A DNA stretch of 64,000 bases from CAWEFA01 sp963851385 (GCA_963851385.1 CAWKPE010000032.1:62001-126000); one strand, 5' to 3'; positions 1 to 8,125 are shown, numbered from the stretch's first letter. Notes: generated from the letters alone by a model not told the origin. Program-made: numbers and translations.

Positions 1-68
1 CCAATGTGCCAATGTGCCAATGTGCCAATGTGCCAATGTGCCAATGTGCCAATGTGCCAATGTGCCAA
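1..68. repeat. Tandem octamer repeat, 8.5 copies of CCAATGTG
   Basis: Eight perfect copies and one half copy of CCAATGTG start at the first base of the window, so the array may extend beyond it. It lies downstream of the PhoB-like gene on the minus strand. An 8-bp unit is not a multiple of three, so length changes would shift any reading frame through it. I see no convincing gene across it. Confidence 0.97.
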
Positions 69-120
69 TTTTTAATTATAAACTTATTCTATATAAATTG
101 ACTAATTGGCAAATTAGAAT

Positions 121-810
121 TCATTCTTTAAATTCATATTTATATCCAACTCCTTTAATAGTTTTAATATTTTCTATTCCCAATTTTTCACGTAATTTAC
201 GAATATGAACATCAATTGTTCTTTCGCCCACAATTACTTCGCTTGACCAGATTCTGGAAATAATTTGATCCCGCGTAAAAACAACATTGGGTTTGGAAGT
301 AAGTAAAGAAAGCAATTCAAATTCTTTCCGTGGCAGAGAAAATTCTTTACCATTGGAATTAACAATGTATTTTTCTGAATCAATAGTTAATGTACCTAAG
401 TTATATGCTGAAGATGGCTTGGAGCTTTCATTATGTCTGCGCAAAAGGGCATTTACTTTACTAGTAAGTAAGCGAGGTTTAATGGGCTTTGTAATATAAT
501 CATCTGCCCCTGCCTCAAAACCTGCAATCTGTGAATAATCTTCATTGCGAGCAGTAAAAAATGTAATAATAGATTTATCCAGTGTTGATAAATGGCGCAG
601 TTCACGGCAGGTTTCTATACCGTCCATTTCGGGCATCATCACATCCAGGATGATGAGGTGCGGTAGTTTTTCTTTTGCAATTTTAATAGCATCTCTGCCA
701 TTATTTGCTGTCAGTACCTGGTAACCTTCTTTACGCAGGTTATAACCGACAAATTCAAGAATGTCATTCTCGTCATCAACTATTAGGATTATGTAATCAC
801 TTGGTTCCAT
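121..810 (-). CDS. phoB: PhoB-like response regulator (OmpR family)
   Basis: This is a DNA-binding response regulator, about 229 residues from the chosen start. The N-terminal receiver (about 1-120) has the acidic pair in LIVDDEND, the phospho-accepting Asp in LDVMMPEMDG, the switch Thr in FFTAR and the Lys in ITKPI. The C-terminal half is an OmpR/PhoB winged helix (EFELLSLL, RTIDVHIRKLREKLG, IKGVGYKYE). An upstream ATG-less extension in frame exists, but the ATG at 810 begins the conserved receiver core directly. It is the last gene of the porin-pst-phoU run, so a role as the phosphate-starvation regulator is inferred from family and position. No histidine kinase is adjacent. Confidence 0.9.
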   Translation of the reverse strand: MEPSDYIILIVDDENDILEFVGYNLRKEGYQVLTANNGRDAIKIAKEKLPHLIILDVMMPEMDGIETCRELRHLSTLDKSIITFFTARNEDYSQIAGFEAGADDYITKPIKPRLLTSKVNALLRRHNESSKPSSAYNLGTLTIDSEKYIVNSNGKEFSLPRKEFELLSLLTSKPNVVFTRDQIISRIWSSEVIVGERTIDVHIRKLREKLGIENIKTIKGVGYKYEFKE

Positions 811-827
811 AATATAAAGCCCACAAA

Positions 828-841
828 CCCCCAAAGGGGGG
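828..841. repeat. Short G/C palindrome (repeat type A)
   Basis: CCCCC-AAA-GGGGG lies directly upstream of the PhoB-like gene in the AT-rich gap after phoU. The same type recurs at 1063-1075, 1798-1814 and, degenerate, near 1884-1896, always between genes of this operon. This fits a small mobile or REP-like sequence and perhaps an attenuating hairpin. Confidence 0.7.
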
Positions 842-916
842 ATTTAAAGACAAATTTAGATTAGTTATATTTCAAAAGCAATCAGTTTAAATGATTCTAA
901 TTTGGTTCAGTTGCTC

Positions 917-953
917 CAAACCTTCTAGCGGTTCAAAACTGCTTGAAGGTTTG
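917..953. repeat. Inverted repeat with 17-base arms (repeat type E)
   Basis: The left arm 917-933 (CAAACCTTCTAGCGGTT) and the right arm 937-953 pair with two mismatches around a 3-base loop. The same kind of sequence occurs at 54804-54871. It lies between phoU and the PhoB-like gene and could act as a transcript hairpin or be a REP-like repeat. Confidence 0.75.
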
Positions 954-1062
954 CTTTCACAAACTTTGATTTAAAAAGTTATTATACTTAGATATAGTGT
1001 CTTTTACTTCTAAAATCAAAATTCATCAATACCTGTTCTGCATTCATTTTTATTTCTTTAAG

Positions 1063-1075
1063 CCCCCTTAGGGGG
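1063..1075. repeat. Short G/C palindrome (repeat type A)
   Basis: CCCCC-TTA-GGGGG lies 15 bases beyond the phoU stop codon on the minus strand, followed on that strand by an A/T-rich run. It may work as a weak hairpin after phoU. It belongs to the same family as 828-841 and 1798-1814. Confidence 0.6.
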
Positions 1076-1090
1076 TTTGGGTGCCTCTCA

Positions 1091-1780
1091 TCACTCAATT
1101 TCTTCCAGTTTTTCTTTTTTCTTTTTATGCCTGAGTACTTTTGCGTCAATATAAAAAACAATTTCTTCAGCAATATTTTTTGTCTGATCGCCAACCCTTT
1201 CCAATTTCCTGATCGTTGAGTGCAAATGTAAACAGTTGATTATTTCTTCGGGATTCTTCCGGATTAGTTTGGCAATTATTTCATCGGCCTCTTTATTTAC
1301 TTTGTCTAGAGAGATGTCACTTTTAAATATTTTTTTGATATTCTTGTGATCTTCACTTTCAAATGATTCAAGCGCAGTTGTTAACATATTTATTGATACG
1401 TTGAACATATCCGGCACTTGTGTTTTCTTAAGAATTTCTTCATCAAATGGTTTAGGTTTATCTGAACCGATAACTGATTTAACAATTGATTTGGCATAAT
1501 CTCCTATTCTCTCCAGGTCGTAGTTTATTCTCATAACTGCCAATACAAATCGTAAATCATTAGCCAGCGGGCTAAATAGTGCAAGTATATTCTCGCAATC
1601 CATATTAATTTTTAATTCAAAAGCATCTACCTGCTTTTCGCCGGCCATTACTTCGCATGCCAGATCTTTATCAAAGTTAATCAAAACTTCACGTGATTTT
1701 GAAAGCTGGTTAATTACCAGTGCCCACATTTCCAAAATGTCGGACTTAAGCTGTTTTAATTCAGTATCAAGGTGTGTCAT
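1091..1780 (-). CDS. phoU: Phosphate transport system regulator PhoU
   Basis: PhoU is a cytoplasmic all-helical protein that links the PstSCAB transporter to the phosphate sensor and limits uptake and Pho signalling when phosphate is plentiful. The 229-residue protein has two repeated three-helix PhoU domains (about 10-105 and 115-215). The first contains the conserved stretch LANDLRFVLAVMRINYDLERIGDYAKSI in shortened form DLRFVLAVMRINYDLERIGD, and the second contains RKLERVGDQTKNIAEE. Both ERxGD motifs bind metal in this family. The C-terminus is very basic and acidic (KKKKEKLEEIE). It sits 134 bases after pstB on the same strand, the usual order. Confidence 0.95.
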   Translation of the reverse strand: MTHLDTELKQLKSDILEMWALVINQLSKSREVLINFDKDLACEVMAGEKQVDAFELKINMDCENILALFSPLANDLRFVLAVMRINYDLERIGDYAKSIVKSVIGSDKPKPFDEEILKKTQVPDMFNVSINMLTTALESFESEDHKNIKKIFKSDISLDKVNKEADEIIAKLIRKNPEEIINCLHLHSTIRKLERVGDQTKNIAEEIVFYIDAKVLRHKKKKEKLEEIE

Positions 1781-1797
1781 ATTGGAAGCCTCCCCAA

Positions 1798-1814
1798 CCC
1801 CTCCAAAGGAGGGG
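1798..1814. repeat. Short G/C palindrome (repeat type A)
   Basis: CCCCTCC-AAA-GGAGGGG is a perfect palindrome in the pstB-phoU gap, within a longer G/C-rich patch (1786-1816) that stands out from the AT-rich surroundings. It is the best-preserved member of the type A repeats in this operon. A degenerate further copy lies near 1884-1896. Confidence 0.75.
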
Positions 1815-1914
1815 CTTTTAAGTTTCTTTTATTTTATTTATATATTTATGTTCAACATTAAATTTTTTAATAATATCTTTAAGTCCCCCCTTCGGGTGAT
1901 TTGGGAACTTTTTC

Positions 1915-2673
1915 TTACCCAAACCGTCCCGTAATATAATTTTGTGTTCTCACATCTTTCGGATTTGTAAAGATAGTTTTGGTTTCTTCAAATTCTATCA
2001 TTTCACCCAAGTAAAAGAATGCTGTATAATCACTAATACGCCCTGATTGTTGCATATTATGCGTGACAATGAGAATAGTGTAATTGTTTTTTAGACCAAG
2101 AAGAAGCTCTTCAATTTTTGAAGTTGAGAGTGGATCCAGGGCCAATGTGGGTTCATCCAGAAGTAAAATTTCGGGTTTCATTGATAGGGAGCGGGCTATA
2201 CATAAACGTTGTTGTTGTCCGCCTGACAAAAACGTACCTTTTTTATGCAGGTTGTCTTTTACTTCTTCCCATAAAAAAGCTTTTTTTAATGATTCTTCCA
2301 CTAATTCGTCTTTTTCAGTGCGGGTGAGTTTATAGCCGTTTAATGTATATCCGGCAAGTACATTTTGATAAATACTCATTGTATTAAAGGGGTTCGGACG
2401 CTGAAAAACCATTCCTATACGTCTTCTGAGCATAGTAGGGTTGAGTTTGTAAATATCTTCACTATCGATATAAATTTTTCCGACAGTATGGGCATTTTCA
2501 GTAAGTTCATGCATTCTGTTGATACACCTGATAAATGTTGATTTGCCACAACCCGAAGGTCCCATTATTGCTGTAATATGGTTTTTTTGTATTGCAATAT
2601 TTACATTTTTAAGGACGTGTGCTTCCCCAAAAAATGCATTAAAGTTTTCAGATGTTAAAATTGTACCTTCCAT
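1915..2673 (-). CDS. pstB: Phosphate ABC transporter ATP-binding protein PstB
   Basis: PstB hydrolyses ATP on the inner membrane face to drive phosphate import through PstC/PstA. In 252 residues it shows a Walker A motif GPSGCGKST (about 38-46), the Q-loop region MVFQRPNPF typical of PstB, the ABC signature LSGGQQQR (about 149-156), Walker B LLLDEP and the switch His in VTHNMQ. The usual DEPTSALDP is DEPTLALDP here, a mild change. The start overlaps the end of pstA by 19 bases, consistent with translational coupling. Confidence 0.97.
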   Translation of the reverse strand: MEGTILTSENFNAFFGEAHVLKNVNIAIQKNHITAIMGPSGCGKSTFIRCINRMHELTENAHTVGKIYIDSEDIYKLNPTMLRRRIGMVFQRPNPFNTMSIYQNVLAGYTLNGYKLTRTEKDELVEESLKKAFLWEEVKDNLHKKGTFLSGGQQQRLCIARSLSMKPEILLLDEPTLALDPLSTSKIEELLLGLKNNYTILIVTHNMQQSGRISDYTAFFYLGEMIEFEETKTIFTNPKDVRTQNYITGRFG

Positions 2674-3494
2674 TTTTTTTCTGCAAGTTTTGTAAGGATG
2701 TTAAGAATTAAGATTGTGACTACAAGTATAAAAGAAGCGCCCCATGCCAGTTTATGCCAATCATCATAAGGACTGGTTGCATAATTGAATATAATGAGGG
2801 GCAAACTTGCAGTGGGTTTAAAAATACTAAAATTAAGAAAAGGGTTACCAAATGCCGTAAATAACAGTGGGGCCGTTTCACCTGCAACCCTTGCTATTCC
2901 GAGGATTATACCGTTCAAAATTCCACTGATGCCGGCAGGGACTATTACAAACATCATTGTTTTAAAATATGGAATACCCAATGATAATGATGCTTCTTTT
3001 AGTGATAAAGGAACTAATTTTAGTGTTTCTTCTGTGGATTTAATTATGGAAGGGAGCATCATAAATGCTAATGCTATACTTCCTGAAAGAGCTGAAAACT
3101 TACCAAATGGTTTGACAAACCACAGGTAAATAATAATACCGATTACTATGGATGGTACTCCCTGGAGTACGTCTACTGCAAGATGTGCTAATTTATATAT
3201 CCTTGTCCCGGAGCTCTCGCTAAAATACATGCCTGTTGTAACACCCACCGGGATTGCCACAAATGCTGCAACAATAACAATAATCAGGCTTCCTGTAATT
3301 GCATTTAATATACCTCCCCCGGTTTCACCAACCGGTTTGGGCAAGCTGGTCAGAAAATGCCAGTCAATAACTGAAATACCCTGTTTAAAAATATAAACAA
3401 GGATTGCAACAAGTGGGATAATCGTTATAGATGTAAGAAAAATAACTACAACTTTAAAGATTAAATTTTTAATATCGCGGAAATCTAACTTCAT
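2655..3494 (-). CDS. pstA: Phosphate ABC transporter permease PstA
   Basis: Inner-membrane permease of the high-affinity phosphate transporter, 279 residues, with about six hydrophobic segments and the MetI-like permease core. The EAA-type loop reads EASLSLGIPYFKTMMFVIVP, which contacts PstB. The conserved GETAPLLFTAFGN stretch is diagnostic of PstA. It overlaps pstC by four bases (ATGA) and pstB by 19, so the three are probably translated together. Confidence 0.96.
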   Translation of the reverse strand: MKLDFRDIKNLIFKVVVIFLTSITIIPLVAILVYIFKQGISVIDWHFLTSLPKPVGETGGGILNAITGSLIIVIVAAFVAIPVGVTTGMYFSESSGTRIYKLAHLAVDVLQGVPSIVIGIIIYLWFVKPFGKFSALSGSIALAFMMLPSIIKSTEETLKLVPLSLKEASLSLGIPYFKTMMFVIVPAGISGILNGIILGIARVAGETAPLLFTAFGNPFLNFSIFKPTASLPLIIFNYATSPYDDWHKLAWGASFILVVTILILNILTKLAEKKWKVQF

Positions 3495-4387
3495 GTTGTT
3501 TCAAATCTTTTTATAATATTTTTTCCAATAATGTTTATAATTGTTGTAACAACAAATAAAAGCAGTCCGGTTTCAATAAGTGCCGAATAATAAATATGGC
3601 CGGTGGCCTCGGTAAACTCATTAGCGATGACACTGGCCATAGTATTACCCGTGCCAAATATACTTGTTGGAATTGCCTGTGTATTACCTATGAGCATAGT
3701 AACTGCCATTGTCTCTCCCAATGCTCTTCCCAGCGCAAGCAGAATTCCTGCAGATAAGCCTGATTTGACGTATGGAATGACTACATACCTGATCACTTCA
3801 AATCGTGTGGCACCCAAAGAGTATGCAGCTTCCTTTAAATGTAATGGCACCATGCTGATAACGAGCCTTGTCAGCGAAGCTGAAAAAGGTATTATCATAA
3901 TTGCCAGAATTAGTGAGGCTGTTAAAATACCAACTCCATAAGGAATAACACCCATTTTTATTTCTAAATTTCTGACAATTGGGACAATGGTAAAAATTCC
4001 CCAAAAACCAAATATAACGGAAGGAATACCGGCAAGCAATTCTATTGCATTCTTGATGATTGAGCTAAACCATCCCCGTGGATAAAATTCTCCAAGGAAA
4101 AGGCCAATAGCAATTGCAAAAGGAGTTGATATAATCAATGCTAATATTGAAGTCATCAATGTTCCAACGAGGAATGGTAATGCACCAAACTCATTTGAAA
4201 CAGGGTCCCAGGTTCTGCCATAGATGAACTTTATGCCAAGTGCCTTTATTGAAGGCATTGAGAAAATAACCAGCGTGAGAAACATGCACAACAAGAGTAC
4301 GATTATCAATATTGCAGAAAGTGATAAAGTTTTGCGAAATAGGGCTTCACGGATATTCAGTTGTCTTATAGCATGTTTATTTGACAT
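3491..4387 (-). CDS. pstC: Phosphate ABC transporter permease PstC
   Basis: Second inner-membrane permease of the Pst system, 298 residues, about six membrane segments. PstC-type motifs include the EAA loop KEAAYSLGATRFEVIRYVVIP and ALGRALGETMAVTMLIGN, shortened here to their recognisable cores. It pairs with PstA to form the channel. A 251-base gap containing an inverted repeat (4507-4588) separates it from pstS, a common arrangement that gives more binding protein than permease. Confidence 0.95.
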   Translation of the reverse strand: MSNKHAIRQLNIREALFRKTLSLSAILIIVLLLCMFLTLVIFSMPSIKALGIKFIYGRTWDPVSNEFGALPFLVGTLMTSILALIISTPFAIAIGLFLGEFYPRGWFSSIIKNAIELLAGIPSVIFGFWGIFTIVPIVRNLEIKMGVIPYGVGILTASLILAIMIIPFSASLTRLVISMVPLHLKEAAYSLGATRFEVIRYVVIPYVKSGLSAGILLALGRALGETMAVTMLIGNTQAIPTSIFGTGNTMASVIANEFTEATGHIYYSALIETGLLLFVVTTIINIIGKNIIKRFETT

Positions 4388-4506
4388 AGAATTATTTTAT
4401 CTTTTTATCTAATAAAGGCCTCATTTATAAGCATATTGTATATACATAAAAATTAAACCGTCTGTTTAAGTGAAATGTAAGTTAAGTATTGAAGAATATA
4501 AATCAT

Positions 4507-4588
4507 GCCACCAAGTCAATAAGACTCTAAGAAACACAAAAAAGTCTTTGTGAAACTTTGTGTCTTCGTGTCTTAGTGGCGATTTTTT
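4507..4588. repeat. Imperfect inverted repeat in the pstS-pstC gap (repeat type C)
   Basis: The arms begin GCCAC (4507-4511) and end GTGGC (4576-4580), with further imperfect pairing of the CTTTGTG and CACAAA stretches between, then a T-run at 4583-4588. The sequence resembles a widespread intergenic repeat of the type CTTCGTGTCTTAGTGGC. On the pst mRNA it would form a hairpin between pstS and pstC and might set their ratio. Confidence 0.65.
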
Positions 4589-4638
4589 AACTCTTAATTG
4601 GCATTATTATGTGGAACGTATTATTTTGCAAATAATTA

Positions 4639-5697
4639 TTATAAAATTGATTTTCCGTTATAATTTACTTTCTTTAGCTGTTTTTCAGCAGCTTCAGCAG
4701 CTTCTTTTGGTAAAGGTGCATAAAGCAATGGTGTTGCATACTTTTGTCCACCTGTTATCATCCAATTAACCAGCTGAACAGTTTCATCAGCTTTTGCGTT
4801 GCTTCTGTTATCGTATGACTGGTCAACATAAAGAAGAATATAAGTAAAACTACTGATTGGATATCCGTCTTTAGCATCAGTATTTGTGAGTGATACCCGC
4901 AAATCTTCCGGAAGGGTAACTGCAGCAGCAGCACTAATTGATTTTATAGATGCTTCAATAAATACACCTGATTTGTTCTGAACTTCTGCGGCTGGCATTT
5001 TGTTCTGCATTACATACGCAAGCTCCACATAGCCTATACTGCCTGGTATTTGCTTTACCATTCCGCCCACACCTTCATTTCCTTTGGCACCTATGCCTAC
5101 CGGCCAGTCTAGTGCTTTGCCTTTACCTGGTTTGGTTTTCCAATCGCTGCTGACTTTGCTTAAATAATCTGAAAATACATAAGTAGTTCCACTGCCATCT
5201 GAGCGATGTATAACTGAAATAGCCATATCAGGCAGGTTGGCTGAAGGATTCAGAGTTGTTAAACTTTTGTCGTTCCATTTGGTTATTTTGCCAAGGAAAA
5301 TACCAGCTATTACATCGGGAGTTAATTTTAGCTTTGGGTTTCCGGTCAGGTTATAGGTAACCATAACAGCACCAAGACAAGTTGGAATGTGAACAACAAG
5401 TTTGGGCATTTGTTTCATTTCTTCGTCACTCAATGGTGCATCTGATGCGCCAAAATCAACGGTTTTATTTTGCAATTGCTTTATTCCTCCACCGGAACCG
5501 ATAGACTGATAATTAATTTTTACACCTTTTTCTTTGTTGTATTCAAAGAACATTTTGGAATAAAGCGGGTAGGGAAAAGTTGCACCTGCTCCCAGCAATT
5601 CTTTATCACTGCTTTGAGCGTGAATTTTTTCAGCTGTACACAAATTCATAGCCAAAACTGCCGCTATTCCGAATACAATACTAATTTTTGTTTTCAT
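4639..5697 (-). CDS. pstS: Periplasmic phosphate-binding protein PstS
   Basis: PstS binds phosphate in the periplasm and hands it to PstCA. The protein has 352 residues with a signal peptide (about 1-28, ending near HAQ). Characteristic stretches are GAGATFPYPLYSKMF, the phosphate-contacting SIGSGGGIKQ, FGASDAPL, and RSDGSGTTYVFSDYLS, which carry the Ser, Thr, Asp and Arg ligands of the family. The porin gene ends only 33 bases upstream, so the two probably share a transcript. Confidence 0.96.
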   Translation of the reverse strand: MKTKISIVFGIAAVLAMNLCTAEKIHAQSSDKELLGAGATFPYPLYSKMFFEYNKEKGVKINYQSIGSGGGIKQLQNKTVDFGASDAPLSDEEMKQMPKLVVHIPTCLGAVMVTYNLTGNPKLKLTPDVIAGIFLGKITKWNDKSLTTLNPSANLPDMAISVIHRSDGSGTTYVFSDYLSKVSSDWKTKPGKGKALDWPVGIGAKGNEGVGGMVKQIPGSIGYVELAYVMQNKMPAAEVQNKSGVFIEASIKSISAAAAVTLPEDLRVSLTNTDAKDGYPISSFTYILLYVDQSYDNRSNAKADETVQLVNWMITGGQKYATPLLYAPLPKEAAEAAEKQLKKVNYNGKSIL

Positions 5698-5730
5698 CTT
5701 TTTTAATTTTATTGTTATAGTAATTTTAGC

Positions 5731-6882
5731 TTACTTAAAAACATAATAAAATGTCATTCTTGCAGTCATGTCATAATCACTTTTGGCAAGACCAGTTACG
5801 TTCTTTTTCAGGCTATTGTATGTGTCAATCCAGATATTTGGTTCAAAGTGAACATTCTTTATTGGTGTAAAATCAACACCTGCAGTAATGAAATTTTCGC
5901 TATAATTAGTAGGAGACTTTTTGTACTTTATTGATGCATCAAATTTTGTATCAGGATTGAAATTATCAAAACGTGCAAAATAGTTCAATTTATCAGGAAT
6001 AATTTGACCACGGGCAAAAATTGAAATTCCAAAAGGAGTAACATTTACATTTTTAGCATTGGCTGCGCCCGATGTAGTATCCACTGCTGCATCAGTTTGG
6101 GTTTGGGTGACAATTTCAATACCTGCTGTAAAAGGATCTGTCTGGTATGCAACGAATCCATGCAATGTAGTTTTTGATTGTGTTTTTGAAGATGGTTCAT
6201 AATCGCCTGTCACGTCTAAAATAATTTTTTGGTCCATTAACTTGGCGTAAAATTCACCATAGAATTTTTTATACTTATCAGTTTCCAACTTTTGCGCTGT
6301 ACCATTTCCAACCATAAAGTTGTAACCATAATCGCCTTTGTCGTTCAGTTTACCCTGCCAGGCTATGCCCAAATCATTCGATTTGCCTAAACCCCGCATG
6401 TCAATAATTGTTTTTTCAATACTCCGGTAACCCCATACTTTTTCAGATACCGTAGCAAAAATAGGAGTAGAAGTCTGGCCTATTACCAAATCATTATTCG
6501 GCAAAATATTTTTCCAGCGTAAATTTGCAGCCTTTAGGAAAAATGTTCTTGTTTGCCCGCCAAGAGTGTCACCTTCGTGGGCAATTAACAGTTCAGTAGA
6601 AAAATTTGGACTGATATTGTAGTCATAACCGAGGTAAACCCTTCTGAATGCAAAGGCATTATAATCTTTTGCAGTTTTAGCATATTGGGTACTGCCTCTT
6701 TTTGCTGAGTCCGCATGCATCTGAAGATAGTAATCGCCAAATACATAGCCCCAAACTTTTCCAGAAGGTTTGAATTCTGCAGGTTGATCGGCTGTTGGTT
6801 TAGCAGTTTCTTGTGCGTTTAAAAAAGACGCAAAAGTTATTAAAACTGAAACCAAGAAGGTTAATTGTACTTTTTTTCTCAT
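5731..6882 (-). CDS. Outer-membrane porin, OprO/OprP-like
   Basis: This is a predicted beta-barrel porin of about 383 residues. The ATG at 6882 opens a clear signal peptide (MRKKVQLTFLVSVLITFASF, cleavage near LNAQ); a longer reading frame upstream lacks one. The barrel has alternating aromatic strands such as KVWGYVFGDYYLQ, AFRRVYLGYDY and a C-terminal Phe-containing strand (TARMTFYYVFK). Weak resemblance to phosphate-selective porins and the position 33 bases before pstS suggest it lets phosphate cross the outer membrane. Substrate selectivity is inferred only. It is the first gene of the pst run, and a perfect palindrome lies 37 bases upstream. Confidence 0.8.
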   Translation of the reverse strand: MRKKVQLTFLVSVLITFASFLNAQETAKPTADQPAEFKPSGKVWGYVFGDYYLQMHADSAKRGSTQYAKTAKDYNAFAFRRVYLGYDYNISPNFSTELLIAHEGDTLGGQTRTFFLKAANLRWKNILPNNDLVIGQTSTPIFATVSEKVWGYRSIEKTIIDMRGLGKSNDLGIAWQGKLNDKGDYGYNFMVGNGTAQKLETDKYKKFYGEFYAKLMDQKIILDVTGDYEPSSKTQSKTTLHGFVAYQTDPFTAGIEIVTQTQTDAAVDTTSGAANAKNVNVTPFGISIFARGQIIPDKLNYFARFDNFNPDTKFDASIKYKKSPTNYSENFITAGVDFTPIKNVHFEPNIWIDTYNSLKKNVTGLAKSDYDMTARMTFYYVFK

Positions 6883-6919
6883 AATAAGATAAGTTTTAAA
6901 TATTAAATAAATATTAATT

Positions 6920-6937
6920 TTTGTATTGTAATACAAA
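6920..6937. promoter_or_regulatory. Palindrome upstream of the porin-pst operon, candidate operator
   Basis: TTTGTATT-GT-AATACAAA has perfect 8-base arms and sits 37-55 bases before the porin start codon, where a regulator or polymerase would bind. The core ATTGTAATA also occurs inside the repeat at 14964-15100, so repeat origin cannot be excluded. No experimental site of this kind is known to me. Confidence 0.4.
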
Positions 6938-7013
6938 GAAACCCTTTGGTTATTAACTGAGTTTTATGGCAATATTAATTTATTGTTAAGAGAAAGAACC
7001 TAATACTTGCAAA

Positions 7014-7120
7014 CAAAAATTCATATTTACTTAACAATGCCTTTAAAATAGATTTAGTATTCTAAGCATAATTTAGCTTTAAAATTAAAAAATATTCTAT
7101 CATGTCAAATATCAGAAAAA
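7014..7120 (+). repeat. Duplicated promoter/start segment, copy 1
   Basis: This segment is nearly identical to 21414-21517, which is the upstream region and first six codons of the sensor kinase at 21499. Differences are a one-base deletion near 7054 and a few changes near 7090-7097. The match stops abruptly after ATGTCAAATATCAGAAAAA in both. Here it leads into no kinase. Confidence 0.92.
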
Positions 7121-7182
7121 TTTCATTTTTAAATATTGCGGAATTTGTAGCAAGTTATGCAAATGTTATTGCAAAAGACTGA
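7102..7182 (+). pseudogene. Remnant 5' end of a sensor kinase gene (26 codons)
   Basis: The start codon and first codons (MSNIRK) equal those of the kinase at 21499. The frame then runs on with unrelated residues (ISFLNIAEFVASYANVIAKD) to TGA. It is either the stub of a deleted kinase copy or the result of a short duplication. A functional peptide is unlikely but not excluded, since the promoter region is retained. Confidence 0.6.
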
Positions 7183-7219
7183 AATCTTACTAAATATGGC
7201 TCGTCAGATTGCAATTTAA

Positions 7220-7249
7220 GTGTATAGCTCAGTTACTGCAACTATACAC
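7220..7249. terminator. Hairpin between the kinase stub and the second regulator gene
   Basis: GTGTATAG (7220-7227) pairs perfectly with CTATACAC (7242-7249) over a 14-base loop. It lies about 75 bases beyond the stop codon of the minus-strand regulator gene, so it may end that transcript, but there is no strong T-run. Function is uncertain. Confidence 0.35.
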
Positions 7250-7324
7250 CAACAAGGATTTTCAATTTACTTCGACCAAATGCAAGGAAGACTGCTGGTT
7301 TTTATATTGATTTGTAATTTAAAA

Positions 7325-8071
7325 TTAAGCTATTGTTTTAAGTGGACTTTTTATTAGATTGAGCTTATAGCCAACAGATCTGATAGTTTTTAAAAGGTTT
7401 TCATAATGGCCCAGCTTTTTTCGAAGAGCTACAATTTTAACATCTACAGTTCTTTCCGTTACATGGTAATTTTGCCCAAAACCATATTGAAGAATTTGAT
7501 TGCGGGTATAAACTTTCCCCGGTTTATTAGCCAACAATTCAAGTACTTTAAATTCTGAAAATGTTAAGTCTATTTTTTTATCTTCAATGTATACTTCATG
7601 ATTTGACATGTCAATTAGTAAACCGTTTATGTTTATTTTTTGTGGATATTGATTTAAAGTATAGTTAAATTCTTCATTATTAATATAGTTAAAATTAATA
7701 TTGCGCCCTAAAAGTTTTTTAATTCTTACTGTTAGTTCTTTTATTTTAAATGGTTTTAAAATATATTCATCAGCGCCTACTTCAAGTGCAGTAACTATAT
7801 CAATTTCATCATCTTTACATGTAATCATTACTACCGGAATATTAAACGTACGAGAATTCTGCTTCATTCTGCGACATAATTCCAACCCATCAATGTCTGG
7901 CATTATCCAATCAGTAATCACCAAATCGGGTTGGTTCAAAATAACAGCCTGCAGTCCTATTACAGGATTTGAATAAGTTTCAGTTTTAAATCCTTCTTTT
8001 TCTAAATTGTAGGTTAAGAATTCAAGAATATCACTCTCATCATCAATAATTATTATTCTTTTGCCCAGCAT
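7325..8071 (-). CDS. Second PhoB-like response regulator (OmpR family)
   Basis: A 248-residue response regulator with an intact receiver: IIDDESD, phospho-accepting Asp in ITDWIMPDIDG, Thr in MITCKD and Lys in ILKPF. The effector domain is an OmpR-type winged helix (FSEFKVLELLANKPG, TERTVDVKIVALRKKLG, IRSVGYKLN). It is clearly related to the regulator at 121-810 but divergent. No kinase gene flanks it, although a kinase start stub lies just downstream at 7102. A candidate promoter (8126-8133) precedes it. A role in phosphate response is inferred from the neighbourhood. Confidence 0.88.
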   Translation of the reverse strand: MLGKRIIIIDDESDILEFLTYNLEKEGFKTETYSNPVIGLQAVILNQPDLVITDWIMPDIDGLELCRRMKQNSRTFNIPVVMITCKDDEIDIVTALEVGADEYILKPFKIKELTVRIKKLLGRNINFNYINNEEFNYTLNQYPQKININGLLIDMSNHEVYIEDKKIDLTFSEFKVLELLANKPGKVYTRNQILQYGFGQNYHVTERTVDVKIVALRKKLGHYENLLKTIRSVGYKLNLIKSPLKTIA

Positions 8072-8125
8072 AATAGATAGCGTGATTAATTCTTAAAAGA
8101 GTATTTAAATATTAAATTGTGTAAA

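Noticed and set aside
1..68. CRISPR array
   Set aside because: The octamers are contiguous with no spacers and no cas genes are present in the window.
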